Source: Anas platyrhynchos | Taxonomy: Eukaryota; Chordata; Aves; Anseriformes; Anatidae | NCBI RefSeq assembly: GCF_047663525.1 | Contig: NC_092601.1 | Location: 18,437,501-18,501,500, forward strand | Length of the DNA: 64,000 nt | Direction of reading: 5' to 3' | Notes under the pieces: generated by a model | What the model saw: the letters and a program-made list of their open reading frames with translations, nothing else | Database searches by the model: none | Told to the model about the DNA's origin: nothing | Made by a program: the position numbers and the translations under genes | Part shown: positions 57,710-64,000 of the stretch, piece after piece | Numbering within the stretch: the stretch's first letter is position 1 | Layout: the number at the start of each line of letters is the position of its first letter

Positions 57710-60700
57710 GGAGCAGCACTGCAGCCGTTCACACCCAGCAGCAGGGTCCCGGTGGGGGCTGAACTGCTTGCACCCAGTGCTCACCGTGCTGGGAGCTCCG
57801 AGGCCCGCAATTAGCAGCTGGCACCCCCAGGGCAGTGCTAATTGGGCTGCGCAGGCTCTGCTGCAAGCGTGGAAAGGCAGCCAGCATGCGCGTATAGTTC
57901 TTGTTTGGGATGGGAGGAACCTGGGGTGCCAGCTCTGCACCTGGCAAAATACACCCCAAAGCAGCAGCTCAGGTGTTGCAACCCAAAACGTGCGTCTGAA
58001 ATAAGCAGTGGGGTGGGGTAGCAGCAGCCAGGGAAATGCCATTCCCCCATCCCAAAGCACCAAGGTGCCAAGCCCCAGGTGCTGCAGCGCGGGTGGCACA
58101 CGGTGACCCTGCAGCGAGCAGCTTTGCGGGCGGCAGCCCCGGGCACTGCTGGCCAGGCCCGGGCCTCTTGAGCAGCAATGTCCCGTTTGCCCCTGCCCTC
58201 CCCGCAGCATGGACCTACAGCAAACACAAATCAGCCCAGGCCAGGGCTGGGGGTGCTCCTCGGGGCCATCGTCCCCCCAGCCCAGCTGTGGCTTCATTGA
58301 ATCACTCCAAGGATCTGCCCCTGCACACACCCTGAACTGCCAAGCCTCACTTCCAACCTTGTGATAAAGCCTTTTTTATTTTTTTTCTCTGAAACCAGCA
58401 GTGTCTTAATTAACCTATCAATATAATTAGCTCTTTTTATAATTAGATCCCCCGAGTCTTCCAAGAGATAGAGCATCGCGGGGAGGGGGCGAGCATGGCC
58501 CAAAACCGTGGGCGCATCGCCACCGAGCCTGGGGGACAGTGACACTCCTGTGCGGTGGTGGCACAAGTGACAGGCTGCACGGTGCCACGGGCACCTGGAT
58601 GTGCATTTCAGCACGGTTGGGTGGTGGCACAATGCTGCAAGGTCGCCCGGCTGCAGGAGGGGGCTTTGTGCCCTCTCGTGGCTGGCGCTCGCAGGAGGCT
58701 GCGCGGGGGCTGCCCGGCCCGTTGCGCACGGGAGCTTTTCAACAAGAGGAAATAAAACGCTGGGGCGCGACGGAGAAACCTCCCAATTCACAACGCCAAG
58801 GTTCCCCGGGGAAAAAACGCGAAGGGAGGATTGCGACGAGGAAGTGAATCTGTTATCGGGAGCAGTTTGATAAATAAAAACGCATCCAAAATCTTCCGCG
58901 CGGCACTTGCCAGCTCTTGTTGAGTTTACGTAAGTGATTAGAAATAGGAACTGTTTCACTCCGGGCTAGAGCTGGTGGGAATTTTTCCAGCTCCGTGTTT
59001 GGGTTGGGGGGGGAATTGTTGTTGTTGGAAAATGCCAATTTGTCAAAATGGAAACGTTTGGCAGGAATATATGCATTTTGACAAAATTCTGTCTAAACAC
59101 AGCCAGGGAGGCACAGGAAAGGCAGGCGGGGGAGCGCAGCACCCGCACCATCCTCATCCTCATGCAGGGAGGATCCCAGAGGGCTGGGGATGGTGCAGCA
59201 GGGTGGTGCTGCCTCTTGGTGCTGCCCAATCTGCCCGCTGCACAGCAGGGCAGGGCCCAAAGGGCAGAGCCTTTTCCTTGCCTGCCCACCAGGCTGGAGG
59301 AAAAAGCCTAAAAGGTGACCTGGAGCTCACTGCTGGGGCCAGGAGGCTCAGACAGTTAAAGGCAACAAGCACTCAGGTGTCACTTTTTCAGCAAAATTAG
59401 AACATTTAATTTGACTCGAAACGAAACAGGTGGGTAGCAATTTTCAGCTCTTTGAGATTTCTTCCCAATCTGTCATTTCAATATAACGTTAAATTGAGCA
59501 GAGGAGCTTTTTAAGGACAAAACACTGCATTTTGACTTGGGGACGTACTTTCAGGGTCCTGTGCGGGCAGTGAGCCAGGAAAGGGCCTGGGGATCCTGGT
59601 GCCAACATTTCCACAGCCTTCAGCCAAAAAAAGGCTGTTGTGAACTGAGCAGCTTCGACGTCCCTGTGCGCGGTGCCGCTGGTTGGCAGTGCCTGAAGGC
59701 TGTGCAGGACACGGGATCCAGAGCAGGCCCTCTCTGATCTCCCGGCCACCTTGTCTGCCGGGACGCTGCCTGTCTTCTCCCTCCGTTAGCACTTCTTCAT
59801 CTGCAGCTCTGATAACACAACCCACCGGAGAGCGCCGCTTTTCAAGAGTTTCCCAATCATTTTGAAAGGTCCCCGATGTGGGTGCCCGGCTGGACGGGGT
59901 CACGTTCGCCAAGAGCAAGCGATGCCACCGCGATGGGCACCGATGTGCTCACCCCAAGGAGCCAAACCTGGCTGCCCCACAGGCACCCCATGGGCACAGC
60001 TGGTCCCCAGGGCTGCTGGGGTGCATGAGAGCCGCCGGCTGCCCTGGCAGATGCAGATGAAAGTGTTCTGGGCTGTCACCGGCGTTATGGATGGGCTGCG
60101 AGCGCTCGTGGGGAGCGTCGTGCAGACACTGCGGATGTGGAGGGAGCCTCCGCGCTTCCGAGCCCTGATTGATGAGATGCGAGGGCCGGCCGCTGCACTC
60201 ACTATATCACCACTGCCTCAACCTCTGCCAGGGGCGAGGGGTGTTGGAGCCCTGGAGATGACTGGCTGCACTGAGGAAGGGAAGGGTCATTGTTCCTGGG
60301 GCCAGGAAGAGATACCAGGGGTCCCGGGGGAGCTGACTGCATATTTGGCAGTTCCCCAGGGACTGGGGGGACTAACAACAGCCCGGGGGGAGCCGTGGCA
60401 CTGTGGCTGTGCATCTGCATGGCTGAAGATGCTCTGTGGATCATGGCCAAAGGAGCTTTTAGCGGCTGTCAGTGCAGAAGAGGTGAGGGAGGCACATCCC
60501 CGAGCTCAGGAGCTGCCACCAGACACTGTGGTACACATACATGTGGTTTGAATTGTTTTCTGGGGGCACAGAGGGTTCCCCCTGGCCAGGTGCATTGGGC
60601 AGCCCTGTCCCATGGCCATACCTGCCAGCATCCCTGAAGCAAACCAGGGATTTATCCTGACACCAGGACAGAGCAAACTCCCAGGGCAGCATTCCCCAAA

Positions 60701-61015
60701 ACTGCCTGTGCCCCGTGCAGGGGTTCACCCGGAGCACCCTCCGCCAGCCCTTGCCCTCATTTTCCCTTAATTACAACCTCCCCTGGAGCCCTTGGACTCA
60801 AGCAACCGAGCTCCTTCATAGTCCACGCAGAGCAACAGCAGCACGGCGCTGTGTGAGCTCGGTGCTCCCCTCATCCATCCCTCCCCCAGCCCCAAACCAT
60901 CTCCCCTGGGCAGGATGGGGACCCGGATAGCAGTCGGAGCATCCCCACGCAGCCCCTTCCCCTGGGACCTCCCCGACCCGTGCAGCACGCAGGCGGGAGC
61001 TGCAGCGCGGGCGCC
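57710..61015. other. Upstream intergenic DNA, no gene seen
   Basis: GC-rich with small AT-rich islands (58,365-58,450, with TTAATTAA at 58406-58413, and 58,850-59,100). A 229-codon plus-strand frame at 59862-60551 has no domain, biased composition, and no supporting splice sites. Confidence 0.5.
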
Positions 61016-61019
61016 GTGG

Positions 61020-61300
61020 GTCTCCTGAAGTTTGTTATTACAAAGAAAGAAAGAAAATGGCTCAAGGGATCAGCGGGGATAAAAAGCGCTTTAGAAACAC
61101 AGGAGATCGTTTAACAGGTCACCTCCGCAGCGGAGTTCGCCGAGCTGATAAAGGCGAGTAAACTTATTAAAGGGCGCACAGCTTGATTCGAAACGGCTGC
61201 TCCCAAACAGCCAATTACTCAGGGCCCTTCCAATCCAATTAGGGCGGCTGTTTCCCTGATTACGGCGGTGTGTTTTACAAATACACCCGGCTCCTCGGGT
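61020..61300. promoter_or_regulatory. Candidate regulatory element O
   Basis: Island with CTGATAAAGG (GATA-like), AACTTATTAAAG, CCAATTACTC, CCAATTAGGG and GATTACGG (paired/OTX-like) motifs and many retained CpGs, 4 kb upstream of HS3ST6. Among the most element-like stretches by eye. Confidence 0.35.
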
Positions 61301-64000
61301 TCAAAGAGCAAGCCAGAGAAGGGGCTTGGTAAGGGGCGAGGCGGTGCCTGCAGCCAGGAGAGGCGCGGGGAGGCAGAGCCCAGGCGTGTGCCCTGGGATA
61401 TGGATACAGATGGGGCTGGGGATGGCTGAGCCATGCAAATAGTGGTGTTCCCCAGAAGAGCAGCCCTGTGCCCGTCCCTAAAGCAGCCCAGCCCAGCTAA
61501 GGAGGTGGGTTACGTCTCCATGGGGGTGTTCAAATAGGGGCTGGACCCCTGCAGGGTCCCAGCAAAGGCCCTGTCACCCAGCTCAGCCACTTTGTGACAT
61601 TACTGAGCCTTTCCCCAGGGACCCGGGGAGTTTTGAGGTTTGCCCTCTGGGCATTGTAGGTGTCCTGACCTCGAAATAATAGCATTGGGGGATTTGCCCT
61701 AATCCTCCCTGTGGGAAGAGGCAGCTTTTACAGGGAGAGACCTGGGATGGCTTTGCAGGAGCTTGGAGCTCATTAGGGCCAGGCTCTTGGTGTTTTCATG
61801 GATGTGGGCACAGGGACTGCCAGGAGGATGAAGGAGGAAAGAACCATGTCTCTTCCTAACCAGGATCATGGGTGCTGCAGTGCAGCAAACGGATCTGATC
61901 CTGTCCAGAGCAGGGGTGTCCCATCACCTGGGGTGGAGGACACAGCGGGGAGCTCATCACCGCGGCCACCGGGAGGATGAAAATTAACCCACAAACTCCG
62001 ACCTCCTCTCAAGGGGCTGAGCAGGGCTCGGGAGGCAAAGGGGCCACACGGCACACGTCTGGAGCTGAGCTGGAGCCGTGGCTCCTTCTCCTCCACCGCT
62101 CGCTCAGCGCCTGCGCTGCCGTCCAAGCCTTCACCGCAACCGCTCCAACGGGTTCGCTTCAAAATACTGGCACGCGGCCACCTCTGGGGTGTAGCACAGC
62201 CCCTGTTATTAAAATGTGTGACAGCAGCTCGAGATGGAAAGTGAAGTTGTACATTCTCCATCTGAAACTCCGTGAGGAATTTCAAGCAGGGGAATGCAAT
62301 TTCCAGCCTGGAGGAGAGCCAGCAGCGCCAGGGCGAGATTTTTCTTAATATGGTTTTGCAAAACTTGAACGCAGAAAATTGCCCGTAGCTATAGCAATAC
62401 CAGCGAGCTGGAGACGGCCCCGCTCGGGGAGCATTTACACAACAAAAACACCCCCAAAGCTGCCTCTCCTGTGCCACACTCCATGCCACCCGTTTGGTCC
62501 CTTTAGCCCCTGAACGGGAACGCGGTGTTTATAGAGGGCAAATCTGGTGCTCGCAGCATGCCCAACACAGGAGGAGGGTTATCCCAAGCCCCTGGTGCTG
62601 CCCCAGCTCCCTCCAACAGCCCAGGCTTCAGCTCTGTGTTTTTTCCTCCAAAATGGCCTTTGGGGTGGTGGCAGGGCAGGACGGGGGTCCCAGAGGGGTG
62701 GCCCCATCCCCGGGTCCCCGCCGTGCCCGTGCCCGCCCAGGATCCGCCGCCCGCCCGCAGCAGCGCAGAGGCAGCTGGCTCCGGGCCATCCGTGGTTACA
62801 AAAGGAGCCTGCCCCGTATTTCTGCTTTTGATTTAAATAATCCCAATAAGGGGATAAAGCAGCCAAAACCCACTGATTTTTTTAAAGCTTCAATTTAAGA
62901 AATAATATATGTGAAATGTGTGAGTTTTATGAGAGTAGGCAGAGCTGTAGGGTATCAGACGCAGCCCTTCCTACCCAAACCTCTGTCCCCAGGACTCCAG
63001 CTATTAACTGTGCCATCCAGAGCCCTCAGACATCCTCCATGCAGCTTTCCAGCCCCATTTTCCTTCTCTTTTTTTTTTCCATGCAAAAACAAACTCGGTC
63101 TGACTGCAATTATTCCCTTATTGGTGCCCTCCTGGGCGAAGACACAGCAGTGACAACAGTTTGACATCACGCTGGAGCTGCAGAAATGTGGGGACTGGGG
63201 GAGGATAACACACAAAGGTGCTTTTTCTGTTTGATTTGCTGTTCCCCAGCATCTGGTGACACAGCTCTATGGGAGCAGGGGGATTTCTTTATCCTATAGG
63301 GATGTATGGGGCAATACTCCACCCCAAGGGAGCTGGCAGCTCACCAGAGGACCCGGCCATCACGCTGCTGGGACCCCCAGTGTGCCAAAAGGCCATTTCC
63401 AGCTGAGAAAGTTACCTCTTGACGATGCCATGTAGCCAGACCATGAAATATCACTGTATTTGCAGGGGAAATATTGCTGCAGCCAAAGCTGATGGTGCAG
63501 GAGCGCATCCAACTGCAGCCTGGGAACGCAGCAGGACCTTCGGTGTGGTGTCTGGGGATGCTGGTGGGGCATTACAGGATGTCTGCAGCCCAGAGAGCTT
63601 GGGGACAAGGCAGGCTCGGTGCTGGGATGGCAGCAAAGTCCCCATGGGTCTCCCAGAGCCACAACTTGTGGGAGAGCCCATGGTGCCTCTGCCTTTCCTG
63701 GGCAGGGAGGAAGCGAGGCTGGCACGGGGTGAGGCTCAGCCCCCACCGTCAGCCCCTTGTTAGCAGCTTCCAGCCCCCCTGTTCCCCCCCCCGCTGTTAT
63801 TTCTGCCTGGCTGCTGTGTCAGCCCGCACGGTGAGCGGCTGCTGACTGGCCGGGGGTATCTCGACAACTGCTTACCTGCTCTTTATGAGCTTAATAACTC
63901 AGCGGAACCATAATTATGTGTTCATTGCCGATCTCATTTAGAGTTAATTACATGCCAGATAGATGTATCTCTGATGTGCTTGGAAGCATCCCAACCACGG
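61301..64000. other. Upstream intergenic DNA, no gene seen
   Basis: Holds two further motif-dense islands, 62,200-62,400 and 63,860-64,000 (the latter with CATAATTATG and AGTTAATTAC). No exon of MSRB1 or RPL3L, the neighbours in human, is recognised, so these presumably lie beyond the right edge. Confidence 0.5.

Noticed and set aside
57521-58330. 269-codon minus-strand frame with a lysine-rich tail
   Set aside because: The lysine-rich part is the simple polypurine tract and the rest has no recognisable domain.
59862-60551. 229-codon plus-strand frame upstream of HS3ST6
   Set aside because: No family similarity, no splice context, typical of random GC-rich sequence.
57710-64000. Exons of MSRB1 or RPL3L, expected next to HS3ST6
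   Set aside because: No sequence resembling either family was recognised; they probably lie beyond the right edge.
1-64000. CRISPR arrays, tRNA or rRNA genes, transposon or viral copies
   Set aside because: No regularly spaced repeats, no tRNA B-box with fold, no rRNA, and no terminal repeats or polymerase fragments seen; the window is eukaryotic.

Overview
This is vertebrate nuclear DNA, most likely from a bird. The evidence is two interrupted protein genes with GT-AG introns, no operons, compact introns, almost no recognisable interspersed repeats (I saw no SINE, LINE, CR1 or LTR copy), and a sharp change from an AT-rich left end (about 1-10 kb) to a GC-rich remainder (from about 16 kb). 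The species cannot be fixed from the sequence alone.

Two genes are supported, both on the minus strand. (1) MEIOB, the meiosis-specific single-strand DNA binding protein with OB folds, occupies 120-9104. I assembled ten coding exons whose splice phases join without a break (residues 1-344 plus two bases of codon 345). Its last exons lie beyond the left edge. A non-coding first exon and a small GC-rich promoter with YY1-like and E2F-like motifs lie near 9.97-10.07 kb. (2) A heparan sulfate glucosamine 3-O-sulfotransferase, called HS3ST6, has two coding exons (57135-56765 and 29368-28750) separated by a 27.4 kb phase-2 intron, giving a complete 329-residue type II Golgi enzyme. In human 16p13.3 MEIOB and HS3ST6 are neighbours in the same relative orientation. 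That linkage, rather than sequence alone, is why this enzyme is called HS3ST6 and not HS3ST3.

Layout: 1-10.1 kb MEIOB and its promoter; 10.1-28.6 kb intergenic, no gene seen; 28.6-57.5 kb HS3ST6 with its large intron and CpG-island promoter; 57.5-64 kb upstream intergenic DNA beginning with a 200-bp polypyrimidine tract. The intergenic and intronic DNA is GC-rich but studded with AT-rich islands carrying homeodomain-, POU- and GATA-like motifs. These are candidate conserved regulatory elements, presumably for HS3ST6, a gene with a large intron and probable tissue-restricted control. The two genes are not expected to work together: one acts in meiotic recombination in germ cells, the other in Golgi modification of heparan sulfate.

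I found no undescribed biological system. The most interesting items are an in-frame (GGC)n polyglycine leader directly upstream of the HS3ST6 start, homopurine and poly-G tracts around its first exon, a germline-silencing type promoter on MEIOB, an apparent excess of the octamer TTAATTAA in the GC-rich part, and a scatter of perfect 10-17 bp tandem duplications.
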